NCBI RefSeq assembly: GCF_001949145.1
Contig: NW_019091391.1
Location: 707,580 to 771,579, forward strand
Reading direction: 5' to 3'
DNA: 64,000 nt
Origin: Acanthaster planci
Taxonomy: Eukaryota > Echinodermata > Asteroidea > Valvatida > Acanthasteridae
A program made the position numbers and the translations under genes. The notes under the pieces are model-generated. The model made no database searches. It saw only the letters and a list, made by a program, of their open reading frames with translations, and was not told where the DNA came from. Shown piece after piece: positions 11,872 through 23,100 of the stretch (positions are counted from its first letter, which is position 1; each line of letters starts with the position of its first letter).

Positions 11872-14800
11872 TCTTTAAGAATGGAAGTTACAAGTGTTCG
11901 TGTAAATATGACACTTGCAAATTCTACGCAAATCCCATAAATGCCTTTTACAATTTTTCTTGCGCTTTTCATAAAATGGTTTAAACTCATTTCCTTGAAA
12001 CCTATTTAGCCCACAGAGGCTGTGATGCCTGGACACTTTAAAAAAAAGTAATCTGCACGCACTTCAGGCAATTTGGATAGTATTACCCTCCCAGGAAAGC
12101 AGTCTGATAAAATTCATCTTTAACGGCATACATACGATTTAGATATATTCCCCGAGAGCGACTGTCTTTGTCGCCGAATGAGATTATTCTGCCGTGTCTC
12201 AGAGAACACTCTAAAACAGGATTATTTTGGATATAAAAAAAGCTGGGAGACTGATCTCTCTGGATGGCAAAAGGAAATGGTTTACTTGTAAGTGAGAATT
12301 ACGCCGCAAGCAATGATCACAGTAAATATTGTCCTTTCGAGACGATGGATTTAGAAGCAGAGTTTTTGTTTTTTCTTTTTAATTTCATTACGTTATGGTG
12401 CATTCTGCGCTGGTTTACACAGCCTAATAGCCAGCAGAGGATGATTTGGAGAATTATTAGCAAAATTAACATGTCGTTTCTGTTACCAGTAATTTGGTAT
12501 GTATCAAACACATTGAATCCGACAATATCAGGCGCTGTCGATTTTACCCCGCTAAACCATTAAACACAAACACAAACTGAAGTGAAACAACTACCAGATG
12601 GATTTCAAGGATAACTTTGTTGTTGATAGTAAAATTGATTTTATTTTTTTGCTTTCTCGTATATTTGCCTCTTACGGTCGCAGCAACAACCTAATCACAT
12701 CACTCACTTATGACGTCACTAGATATCTAGTAACAAAAAAAATTAAATCAAACAAACAATAAACAACTCTCTAGATGCACATTTGCGTCATAGGTCTTTG
12801 TTTCAAGACATTGAATGCATGAATTGAATGGGTGCAGGAATAAGAGGCATGTAAGCTACAGCAATGACTACAGACTTAGCTTGTAAGTTTACTATTCTTA
12901 GGAACACCTTTTATGAAACAGTTGTTTCATTTAATAGGAAAATGATATCACTTGGTAGTTATACCAAAGTAAAAAAGAAATAGGCCTATACTTGATTGTG
13001 GTCGTCAAGAGAGGGACTGCCGTTAATGTTTTATCATTTGAATGACTTTAACGTTTTGCCATCCTGACCATCTGGAAATATATTTACGGAGACTTTTTCT
13101 AACAGTCTGTGATTTTTCCAGTTAATAGCTACGACAAAAGGCTAATGCAAGCTCTACTGATTCTTCTGACTGTTTCCGTTGCTACTGTAAAGAGACATTT
13201 CCCAAAGGAGCAAAAATGTAGGATCTCGTGACCCCAAACTTTCGTATACAACCAGTGCAGTACTGTCTGCAGCCTTTGTCCTAATTTCATGATAATAAAG
13301 ATGTAATCTGTGATATCTCCATAGGGATTTTAGAAGTATGCAAGTGCCACGTGTCCAGCACTCCTCTCCCTTATCATTTCGTCTTTTCTTGTTCTTTTCG
13401 CGCCTTCCAATCCAATTTGAAATCTCTCGTGCCAGTGTTGGCCAGAATCCCACTTTTCACCTACACATTAGCTTTTTTTCTTTCTCACTTTCCTGTAACT
13501 GTCACTCACTTCTATTGTCTGAAGCAACTTCTTTGGCCACATTCTCAGTTTACTTCACTGCCTGAAATAAAACCTGGAAGCATTTTTTAAAAGGAGGCCT
13601 ACAGCCAATTCAACTCTCTTCGAGACGAGACAAAACGTTAGTTTGCTGATCTTACTGATGTTATTTTTGGGGGATGGAGGGGTAATTTGTTACTATCTGC
13701 AACTAAAAGCCACTTAATTTGTTTTAGGAGCGACGTTACCTACCCAAAGTAGGTCAGTCCGCTATACTGAAGTTTCACCCTAGGGCTGTATAAACTTGTT
13801 CTGGCCGTTTTAGCAAAACTGTTTAGCATAGAATAATGACTATCATCAGCAGGTGATAACTGAGCCGTTGAAACCGAACGTAAGGTATTTGGTGTTTATG
13901 AAAAGGACAATTTGGATCACTTTCTGATAGTTATCGTATTCCTTGTGTTTCCCCGTTGGGTTTCTCGTCTCTACTCTCTCAGACACTCTTCCAAGACATC
14001 CATCAGTCTCGGTTGTCTCCTCTCTCTCACCTTTCCCGATAATTCTCGCTGGGTGATTCGTCTCGTTCGCCTCTTTTATCACTTTCAAATGTCTTCCACT
14101 TTCCCTCCCCACATGCACTCCCCACGACTCATCCACATCCCATCTCATCACATTTGCATTATATCGCCGGTGTTTATCGCCAGGGTCATCTGATGGAATG
14201 TCAGGGTCATCAATTTAAACAGCTTTAGGAGGGATACAAGATTTTAAATTAAGAATACTCGAGAATCGGCACTCTGCCTTTTCCCCCTCACAAATCCCTT
14301 CGTTTAATTTAAAAAAAAATTCTTGTCAACGTTAAAGATCTCACGATAACAATGTTGACTTGGCAGCTCAGTAGTCAGACAGGAAACACGAACTTTGCAA
14401 CGCTGCCAAGACTAGTGGGGAGTTAAACCGACAGAATTCAACTGGCCTCCCTCACTATATGATTCAAGATGAAACACTGAAGTTTGAATGACCATCATGC
14501 CTGAACGTCAACCAAATCTTTTCATATCACACACGCTCTGCAAGTTGCCAATATGGAGCAAACAAGTTGTTTTTTTTCCCTGTGTAACCTACAGCCGAGG
14601 AGAGAGATAGTGTAATACTATGATCAGCCGAATCTAGCTAAAGCTTCACTAAGCATGACACGCCCAATAACTTTTCAAAAGGAAAACCTTGGTATCAATG
14701 GATTACCAGCCTCATAAAGGCACTATACTCCTACTATAGCAGGTACAGTCCTCTTCCTTTAAGTACTGCCAAATCAATGAGGATACCGGCACAATCAGAT

Positions 14801-15714
14801 GCAGTATATCACAATTTGTGTTGTAGGCAAACACAGTGAAACAAACAACACAACGACAACAATTTAATACTACTGCCTTAAGTATTTGGAATGTCTACAA
14901 TTTGTACATACCTTGTAGTTTTGGCATGGAGATTGGCCAACCGATTAAGAAAAAGGCAATTGCGTTGACATCGTTTAAAAGTTAATCGATGCTGAAAATA
15001 TGATAATAGTTTGGGTCCTGTCAATATTTTTACCTTTATGTCCCTATAGAGCTTTTATATAATATATTCAATTTACACAGTACTGTACAATCCTGAGTTT
15101 ACTAAAGAGCAGATTTCAACCACAAAAGAATGTAATAGGCACAGAAAGCCATTTACACTTGAAATCAATGATAAATATTAAATATATTAGTTTTTGGAGT
15201 ATTTATATCTTAATTAATTAACGTGCGAATATTATGATATTATACGTGGTCGCCTTTATCTAAGGTATAGTCTCTCTGAACACTAATTTCATTTGATAAG
15301 CCATCAGTTTAATAGTCATTTTGTCTTTATGAAAGTATTACACAGTTCGAATTTTGTATATTTTCCAACTAATTGTGCCTTTTGATTTTCGTGCATAAAG
15401 GTTTCCCAGCAAAGTGCGTGGGAACCGGGTTCTTCAAGTCTGGCTGTGTGCTCAAAAAGAATCTTGAAAAGCTTGATGGTGTCGAATTCCACAAACCCCA
15501 CGTCGAGCGTTCAGTTTATTGTTCACGAGATCTGTGAGTAAATCCATGCAGATCACCGAATTCCGACATTTGGGGGAATTCTCATTCTTTTCCCAATGCA
15601 ATGCCCCCACCCCGTTTTGATTCACCTTCCTCAACAAACCATCCAGTCTACCAGTTTTTTATGGTATACTTTGACACATATTTTCACATCTTCTTTGCAT
15701 TATGGTAGGCACTT
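11872..15714. other. gene-free stretch with pyrimidine-rich tracts
   Basis: Two stretches show strong strand asymmetry and are pyrimidine-rich on the plus strand: about 13340-13560 and 13930-14165. A palindromic CRE-type TGACGTCA lies near 12711. No exon could be supported. Open frames reach about 100 codons and lack domains. Confidence 0.5.
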
Positions 15715-15720
15715 TTTATT
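15715..15720 (-). promoter_or_regulatory. candidate poly(A) signal of the GPCR gene
   Basis: An AATAAA hexamer on the minus strand lies about 460 bases past the stop codon of the receptor's last exon, a plausible 3' UTR length. Other AATAAA-like hexamers exist nearby, so the assignment is tentative. Confidence 0.25.
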
Positions 15721-16182
15721 GTAACCTTCTCGCCCAACTTTTCCTAATCCTCAACTCCTCAAACAACGTGCATAAATGGAACATAAAGGCCTAGCTGAGT
15801 GTTCCACGTGGACAAGTGAATTTGAGATCAAAATAACTTTGATGCTACCTAGTAAATGATACAAATATTCTGTTTGAGGCAGGGAATGTCTATATATGGA
15901 TAAAATGATAGTTTACTATCATTATAACCGTTGCAACCTCGTTTCCAGGTGGGTACACGTGCATTTTGAGGAGTGACTCTTCTTCACAAAATCAGGCAAA
16001 TTGGGACGAGTTTAAAAGGCCCAGTAAAGAGCGATCATTTCTTTTCAGTCAGAAACTCAAGTCATGGAACTAGCCATCGCCCAGCTATTCAGACTTGGAC
16101 TTGTTGAGCATGTGATAGCAAACTCACTGATCAAAACGAGGGAGCAGCCTCCAGTTTGGGTTTAGCATTCCCTAGCCCGCCC

Positions 16183-16497
16183 TCACATAAACGACGTCCT
16201 CGTCTCCCCGTCTGAGTTGGATGCCCGCCCGTTCTTGTTGGTCTTCCCCGGGTCCTGCGTCCACCACCTGCCTCGGTCCACCCGGGAGCCCAAGGACATG
16301 GTCTCCATTTGGGTCTGGCCTGTGTTGGCCCGACGCAGCCCCTTGAACCCGTTCCAGTTCCGCTGGTACTTGACACAGGGTAGGAACCGAAACACGGACC
16401 GGAACCCGTTCCGGAACTTGATGTTCATCCAGCAGTAAATGAACGGATTATAGACACAGTTACTCATAGCTGCCAGCAGCGCACATAGGTATATAAT
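16183..16497 (-). CDS. neuropeptide GPCR, exon 3 (TM7 and C-terminal tail)
   Basis: This is the last coding exon, residues 285-388 of the reconstructed 388-aa receptor. It opens directly after a polypyrimidine acceptor (TTTCCTCATAG, ending at 16498) in phase 0, matching the donor of exon 2. It encodes TM7 with the class A motif NPFIY (residues 301-305). A short basic amphipathic stretch typical of helix 8 follows, with a cysteine (FLPCVKY) that is a likely palmitoylation site. The hydrophilic tail is rich in Ser, Thr, Arg and Gly and ends at a stop codon at 16185-16183. The GC-rich tail also opens a second reading frame, which is a shadow. TM7 fits the receptor well. The tail is not conserved enough to check by eye. 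Confidence 0.9.
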   Translation of the reverse strand: MIYLCALLAAMSNCVYNPFIYCWMNIKFRNGFRSVFRFLPCVKYQRNWNGFKGLRRANTGQTQMETMSLGSRVDRGRWWTQDPGKTNKNGRASNSDGETRTSFM

Positions 16498-16559
16498 CTA
16501 TGAGGAAACAAGTTTATAAAGAAAAATACGGAAGTGTTACTGGGACATGGTGATTTTGT

Positions 16560-16710
16560 TTTTTAGAGTGGGCAAAATCATTATTATGACTTACATCTCA
16601 AATTATGACTTGGTATGAAGTCATATTTACGACTTAAATCTCATAATTATTACTAAGATGTTGTAGTAAGACATACTGATAACTTACATCTTACAATTAT
16701 GCCTCACCGG
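16560..16710. repeat. AT-rich TCATAATTATGACTT-type repeat
   Basis: Imperfect, partly palindromic units of the form ATTATGACTTA.ATCTCA recur several times in both orientations. It resembles the low-complexity repeats of this type known from many animal genomes. It lies inside intron 2 of the receptor gene. Confidence 0.55.
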
Positions 16711-17838
16711 CAGCACATGACATGTACTGTAATGCCAAATAACATGCACAGGGACGCTGGGTGCCGTAACGATAACAGAGAGGCCTGTGACGTTTACCCA
16801 AGGGTTACGTACATGAAATACGTCACAATTTTAAAGTGATAATTAATTCTGATTATAGTCATAATCAGGACTTAAGTTTTTTGATTTTTCATCATATTCC
16901 ATTAACAATTCAGTCGAAACATCCCCGGTTACTTAAAAGAAAATCATAGAACAGCTCCATTGGTATTAAGCTTCATTCCTTTATGCTGTGATGTGAGATT
17001 GAAATCCAACACACAAGTGGACCAGGGTTTTTCCTGGGGAGTTAGGGAAATAATTTCTCATACGTACGGGGATGGGGTACTATGGTGAAGAAATTATTTG
17101 TTTTGTTCTTGACCGCACAAAATAAGACCCCTACATAGTTTATCTCTTGTGTTCCAACCTTTAGACATGGCAATGAGCATGGGCGGGGTTGACTCTCCAA
17201 CCCATCCTACCCCTCCCCCACCTCCAAACTCCACCCCACCCAAATCCAATCCCGCCACAATAGGTTCATCTGCAGAACCAGCATACGTACTGTGACGTGG
17301 GACTACATTTGGTATACTTTCATTTGGTTGGAACACTAAACGGGCATCTTGATGATCGTCAGCCATATCCAAATCATTTACTTAAGTTGTTTGGGCAAAT
17401 GGGCCTAACTAAACATTATCAGAAGGAATTAAGGAGCTGTTGATTGAACTTGTCACCATTTTATATAGCATAAAATAATATTCAAGTAAATAGTCCAGTG
17501 CGATAAATATTGAAATTAGGTTTTGTAGAAGTATGCATGCCAAAACTCGTTTCCGTAAATTCACACCACATTCTTTGAGTTAAATCCCAGACTTTCTCTC
17601 CTTAAAGTGCCCATCAGTTACAGTCAACAAGCAACCTGAAAACAGCTCTCGTTCTCTGACTTTTGGTTCAGTGGAAACCACGGGTGGCTTTCAGTCAGAT
17701 GATGTGGTCTGTTATTCAATCAAAATGCTTCAAGCTAGGCTGGAAACCAGACCAATTATAATTTCTAGAAATCTGCACCTTACTAGGCGTGAGCGAAATA
17801 CCAAAGATGATTAGAACGCACCATTTGATGTTCACTTT

Positions 17839-17878
17839 TGCATCTGATGAAGTAGCTGTAGCTACGAAAGCTTATGCA
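17839..17878 (+). ncRNA. hammerhead-ribozyme-like motif, copy 1
   Basis: Core CTGATGA (17844-17850) is followed by one A, then stem II GTAGC/GCTAC closed by a TGTA loop (17852-17865), then GAAA (17866-17869) and GCTT. The flanks TGCAT (17839-17843) and ATGCA (17874-17878) form stem I. In hammerhead terms the GC between A15.1 and U16.1 would be a minimal helix III, and cleavage would follow T17873. Minimal type I hammerheads of this kind are known from Penelope-like retroelements, and the downstream sequence resembles their 3' tails. The extra A before stem II departs from the textbook core, so activity is uncertain. Confidence 0.5.
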
Positions 17879-18193
17879 GAGTTTTACCTTAATGGTTAGT
17901 CATTAAAGTGCTACTGATTCTTTACATTTGCGACTACTACAGCTTCACTTTCATCCAGACATTCGCTTGAATCGACCGTGAAAGAGGCGAGGCCGCCCCA
18001 TATGGATCAGAATCCATCAATCATCGGTTAATGGTTGACCTAGTATCCAGACGTCTGTTGGAGGTGGCAAGCGCGCTTTGACAAAAAAGGGAAGCCATTG
18101 CGTAGCAACCCTCCTGTGGGATTGATTCAAGCCCTGGTACCGGGCGATAGCATACAGTCTGCCCGCTCCATTTGCATCGATGTATAAACCCAC

Positions 18194-18310
18194 CTTGATG
18201 TAATGGTACTTGAGGACATCTTGGTTGCTGTCTTGGACGATGGTGTAGATTTGGATGGGTAGGTAACACAGGGCAAAGAGCAGCACGATTGTGGCAAACA
18301 TCTTCACCAG
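18194..18310 (-). CDS. neuropeptide GPCR, exon 2 (TM6)
   Basis: This 117-nt phase 0-0 exon covers residues 246-284. The acceptor is TTTCCTTTCAG, ending at 18311, and the donor is AAG|GTGGGT. It encodes the end of ICL3, all of TM6 with the motif FALCYLP (P263 is the conserved 6.50 proline; the usual CWLP Trp is Tyr here) and ECL3 up to KYHYIK. Tyr in place of Trp at this place is also seen in orexin-type and some other peptide receptors. An apparent methionine start at 18331 lies in the intron and should be ignored. The junctions with exons 1 and 3 keep the frame without any correction. Confidence 0.92.
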
Positions 18311-19502
18311 CTGAAAGGAAATAAAAAACAACGATGTGGATATATTTCGGTTCAGTCGCGTGGGAAGTTTGTCATTGGCTTGTTACGGTATATGCTGTGG
18401 TACAGCTCGACGGGGTCACTGGTATATACGAGACTATTTTTTTCAACTCAATATTAATCAGAGGCCGATATTACCCCAGTCCACGCGGAGAGGCTTAGAA
18501 ATTGGGGTATAATCCACAAAGCATCCTCAATCCATACGACAACATATATATCTCGCGTCGCCAAGTAGACAGAATGCCCAGCCGTGGCACGTACTGCACA
18601 TTCAAAAACGCTGCAGTTGCGGCTATGGACACGGAACTTGCGTATTTACCTGTGGGCAACTTGAAATTAATCAACAGATGGAGCAAACCATGAAGGATTA
18701 AAAGCAGCCAGAGCTGTTCAAGAGGGTGCGAGGAAGCTGCAGCGAGGCTTAAGATTTCTAACAGGATCCTATGAAATGTGTCTGGGGACCATTTTCAAAT
18801 GAGTTTTGCTGTAGTTTTCATCAGGCAAGATCAACTAAGCTCTTTGTTTTATGTATTTCTCAGTTTGACATCTTTCTGGTGGAAACGGAGATCGTGGATG
18901 AAAAGTGTTGAGAGTTCCTGTTGATTCATACTCTGCAGGATTTTTTGAGAGTCTTCAACTCAAAAGTGGCTCTGGAGTCTCGTGACTCATTTTGCTCGAT
19001 TGACTCTTATTTGTGTCCTGCAACCATAGGACAGTGAACTGGTACAAGTAGGAGTGTTATAGTCATTTCATCTCCATCGTCAAGGAACTAGACAGATTGG
19101 CTGCCTTGTGGGTAGTATTTGGAGACATACAGGGGTGTTGCAATTGTTCAGGAAGGGAAAAACCTTATCACTTCTGACCAAGGGGAGAAACGGGACCATA
19201 TTTTCCGGAGGCCAAGCTTTTGGGGGAGGGACGACAACTGATAAACGTTTCCTGTGGCCTGTTATGACCTCTCAGAGTGGTGATGCTACATTTTAGGGCT
19301 TTTACCGCACTTCTAGAGAGGGAAACGACATGGACAAAACATCGGCTTTCTCTCGATGTTATAGGCTCTTTTGGGGGGGTGGAAGAATGGCCCCTGTTGC
19401 CCTCCAACAGTGCTTGCTTCTTAGGGTGTATACTATTTTAAACCACCAAATCGGAGCAAACGCAGCAGCTACTTATAGAATGATCTGTCATTCATTTCTT
19501 AC
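18311..19502 (-). other. GPCR intron 1
   Basis: This intron is 1192 nt long. The donor G|GTAAGA begins at 19502 and a strong polypyrimidine acceptor ends at 18311. It holds a TIR-type element (18797-18993) related to one at 42.7 kb. No exon-like frame was recognised inside. Confidence 0.88.
18797..18993 (+). repeat. TIR element copy in GPCR intron 1
   Basis: The right part (18845-18993) aligns with 42765-42919, sharing CTCAGTTTG, GAGTTCCT/GGTTCCT, AAGTGGC.CTGG and GACTCATTTT in order. The left end keeps AAATGAGT but lacks most of the inverted arm seen in the other copy, so it looks internally deleted on the left. No transposase is present, so it is non-autonomous. Confidence 0.6.
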
Positions 19503-20237
19503 CCTTGCTTTGGATTCACTCATCTTCTTATCTCTCTCAGCCTCCATTTCGCCCGGGGTTCTCCGACCCCAGATCCGCCTGCCGATCCTGATGTAGGCAC
19601 CAGCAAGCAAAGTCAGGGGTAGAAAGTACTGCAACACCATGCAGATCAGCGAGTAGACCAGCGAGTCCTCCCAAGAGCCATCCGTGCAAAAGGTGGCCTC
19701 CCCGTAGCTCTCCACCGTAGTGAAGAGCAGCGTGGGCAGAGCCAGTGCAATCGAGATCACCCAGATCACCCCGATGACGAACAGCGTCTCCGTGGAGCCC
19801 ATGCGGGGCCTCAAGGGTTTGATAATGGCAAAGTAGCGGTCCACGCCGATGGCCACCAGCGTGTAGATGCTGACCGAGACGGAGATGGTCTGGGAGAAGG
19901 ACACCAGCTTGCACATCACCTCCCCGAAGGGCCAGCGGGTGTACAGCGTGGCGTAGACGGTGAAATTGACGCACATGGCCGCCATCAGGAGATCCCCAAT
20001 GGCCAGATTCACGATGAAGTAGTTTGTAACCGTGCGCATCCGCTGGTGTCCCAGGACAATGTAGCACACGATACCGTTGCCGCAGATCCCCAGGATACTG
20101 ACGGTAGCGTACAGGGCAATGAAGATGGCCTGTACCCAAACAGGTTCCTTGTAATACATGTCTTCCAACTCCAGGTCATCGAGGTCGTCTGTGGCGTTAG
20201 GAAAGGAGAAGGTTGTCAACTCTGTTTCGTTTTCCAT
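19503..20237 (-). CDS. neuropeptide GPCR (luqin/RYamide- or NPY-like), exon 1
   Basis: Class A rhodopsin-family receptor, residues 1-245 of 388. I start at the ATG at 20237; a GTG one codon upstream is not used. The extracellular N-terminus has sequons at N3 and N14 and an acidic EDMYY stretch. TM1 is about residues 34-60 with GN at 53-54. TM2 has NLAIGD at 77-82. TM3 follows C109, which would pair with C184 in ECL2, and ends in DRY at 133-135. TM4 has W159 and TM5 has P207. ICL3 contains WGRRTPGEMEAERDKKM (223-239), close to the pattern I know from RYamide/luqin and related NPY-like receptors. It would couple a secreted neuropeptide to G proteins at the plasma membrane. Family membership is firm. 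The ligand class is inferred, with tachykinin-, NPY- or orexin-like receptors as alternatives. The exon ends in AAGCAAGG|GTAAGA, phase 0. Confidence 0.95.
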
Positions 20238-23059
20238 CACTTCCTTTGGACTTGCGGCCGAACAGCAACCAAGAGTTAGGGACTCTTCAAATCCAAATGA
20301 CAGGTTGGAGTACAGTCCGTCAACTCACGACGACAAACCATCCACACCAATACCTTCTCTAACTCGTTTGCTGGCATAGAACCGTCGTAATAAGCACTGT
20401 GGCACACTAGAGACTGGACCTGATACACGTCAACAAAATGCCCGAAGGGGGTCATCTGACGAGTTGTAATCTGCGTCTGTCAGTTATCTTAATTTCAGAG
20501 ACAGGGTAGGGATGAGTTGCATTCTCAAGGCGGATTGTTGCTCCCACCAGCCTTCCACAGTGCCACTAAAACTCCCGCAGAAGTTGTCGTAAAAAACAGC
20601 TGGTCATTTTGGAGCAACAGGATTTCCAACTCACAATAAGAAATTTGCTCACGGGTTCAGTGACGTTTTGCGCATGGCAATCAGTAGAAAACAGCAGCCC
20701 GATCGGAGAACTTTGCCTCTAACCAACGCCGGCCAATCTGTGTGGGCATATCTCCTCCCGTGAGAACGATAGAATAACAACATCCGGGCCACTAAAACTT
20801 CCGCAGGAGAGAGTCCGACAATCAAGTATTGCTTCAGCGAGTTCAGCGTTATTCTAGAAAGAGAAACACAGACAATTACTTGAATAGATGGATATGGGGC
20901 GGGCTTTGGCGATATTGACGGCCTTGTTTTTCAGCTTGATTAGTGAAAAAGGAGTCCTATAGTCTGGAAGCATGCTGTTTGGGACAGACGCCAATTACGA
21001 GGGAAATGATATACAGTAAACAGACGAAAGCTCAGAAGTTTATTATTGCCGACGGGAGTCAGATCTTATAGGACTTAAAACTAAATATACTTCCACGCAC
21101 ATTTTACTTTGTTGTTTTAGGAATATGCAGTAAAAACATACCGTATCCAATGATCCTTGTGAAGAAGATAGGACCGTTGGTCCCAAACCTATACATAGCC
21201 TAACGCGCATCGAATGCTTTTAAGATTAAAGGTAACGTGTAGTTAATTGATTCCTCTATTATCAGGTATTTATTTATTGAATTATTTTTCTTCCAATTTG
21301 ACTTTGCAATATTCCAATGTAATATTCAACTTCACTCCTGCATTGCATTTATAATTAGAACTCAACAGGTGTCTCGAGAAAAGAATAGTCGTAGCACTGA
21401 AGGGCTACACGTTGTTATTTTCAAAGATTAAAAATACACTCCGTCTGACTGAAAAAAAATCTAGGGACAAGATAATCGAAGTGTATGATGAAAATTTCAT
21501 CGTAATCGATACTAATGAGCCGGAACCGAAGCATCCTTAATGATAACCTGCGAGGAAAAACAGCCTGGAATACTTGATTTTTCCTTTCCTTGATTTTACG
21601 TCTGCGTATCACTGAACGCCATACAGCGGCGCATACATATCCTTGCTGCCACAACACACGGCCAACGGACTATCGTTGCGCTTGTCAGTTTAAAAATAAG
21701 TGAACGAATCCTGCCACACCTGTCATATTTCCTAACGACAGAAGTTGGCACAGGAGTCCATTAATTTAAGAAGCTTGCCAGCGTAAACAGACAATTCGTG
21801 TTATTGCATACGATGGACCAATTGGCCAGCGCCGAAACACAACAGCCTCGGGTCTGTTTGAAAACATGCCACATCAGGAGATAAAAAAGAGAGTCGAGTG
21901 AGTTCGGGATAGCCGATCATTCCTCAATGTTCTTTACTGTCGTTTCCCCGGAGCACTAGCCGACGATCGAATTTGTGGCGCGTTTTGGGTTTCCGCGATT
22001 TTGTTTTGGCGGGAAATCTTGTAGGTTATCGATTTCTGTCTGGAATTACACGATCCCATTACGGCATCGTTACCTGCAAAACAACGACCTGAGTGGCTGA
22101 GCCACATTTCTCATTTTCGCCCTTGCCAAACTCACTGCACTGTGCTTAATGCGCAATTGACATCAACTTAATTGAATAATGACACTGACAATAACTCACG
22201 GCTTTCCAAACTGTCATTTTCGAAACGAAAGTTGAAAAAACAAAAATTAGCCTAAATCTATCAAATTTTTGACGCCGGCAACATCCGCTCAGCATTCCGG
22301 TCAGCGGAACACCTCCTGCACGCAACACGCTAACGGTAGGGATAATGGGTAAAACGTTACGTTTGAACTGGCAATTTGAAACTCTGCAAAGCGCAAATTT
22401 ACACAGGCAAATTCTCCACATAAGGGCCTGTACCAAAGTAAACGGACTTGACCGGTTGTACACGCGAGGCTATACAGCTAATGAACCCACGTCGACTGAG
22501 TGTACGCAAAACATTGTAGTTTTAATCGAAAGTGATGCCGCTTTCATACACATGAGAAACGCAGGCTTGGGACTTCATCTTCCCACTAAATTTGCTCTCG
22601 GGACAAAGTGTAAATCTCGGAAACGGACGGCTGTTAGACTCACCACGACAACATTTTCAATGTAAAATTCTACTACACAGCAATATGAAGCGTGCACGTA
22701 CATGAAATTACTGATGTATCGTGGGTATTTTCCAATGCGGTTTGTGTTTGCAATCTTAATGTCCTTAGGCTTACCATAATAAATCTACTTCCAACCGCAC
22801 ACTCATCTGTTAACAGCATTTCTCATATTTTGAAATGAAAATATAAGATTTATGGAAACTCCGTCTTATCTGACGAGATTTCTTTTCCCTTTGGCCCAAA
22901 ATACCACTTCTATAATTATGTTCATTTTTGAAAGCAAAGGCTTAAGACAGAAAGAACTACAGTCCATTTGCTTTTATCCGTTCGAGTTTAAGAAATCTGA
23001 AATAAATATGTATGGGGGCAGGCTAGCATGAATGTGCACTTTGTTTCTTACCAACACTG
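20238..23059. other. upstream region of the GPCR gene
   Basis: It should hold the 5' UTR, promoter and any non-coding first exon. I could not place a TATA box or splice site with confidence. No coding homology was seen on either strand. Confidence 0.5.
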
Positions 23060-23100
23060 CCGTTCATGCCTTTTAGTTTACAACTAAAAAGCATGAACGG
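23060..23100. repeat. near-perfect hairpin
   Basis: The arms CCGTTCATGCCTTTTAGTT (23060-23078) and its complement (23082-23100) match with one mismatch around a 3-nt TAC loop. It sits alone in gene-free DNA and no transposon ends flank it. It could be a miRNA-like or foldback relic, but a 19-bp stem is short for an animal pre-miRNA. Confidence 0.85.

Larger units (their letters stand above)
16498..18193 (-). other. GPCR intron 2
   Basis: This intron is 1696 nt long, with donor AAG|GTGGGT at 18193 and acceptor TCATAG at 16498. It contains an AT-rich stretch of repeated TCATAATTATGACTT-like units (about 16560-16710), a C-rich tract (17195-17255, plus strand) and a hammerhead-like motif in antisense orientation to the gene (17839-17878). 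Read-through of exon 2 into the intron gives an apparent longer frame to 18017, which is not coding. Confidence 0.85.

Noticed and set aside
18017-18193. Extension of the exon 2 frame to 18017
   Set aside because: The receptor sequence ends at KYHYIK with a GTGGGT donor. The following residues do not fit TM7, which is found intact in exon 3.
19537-20139. 200-codon minus-strand frame overlapping receptor exon 1
   Set aside because: It is a shadow of the GC-rich receptor exon in another frame, rich in His, Gly and Arg, with no family match.
20238-20240. GTG as the receptor start codon
   Set aside because: An ATG follows immediately at 20237, and animal nuclear genes start at ATG.
23060-23100. 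MicroRNA precursor
   Set aside because: The 19-bp stem with a 3-nt loop is too short for an animal pre-miRNA.
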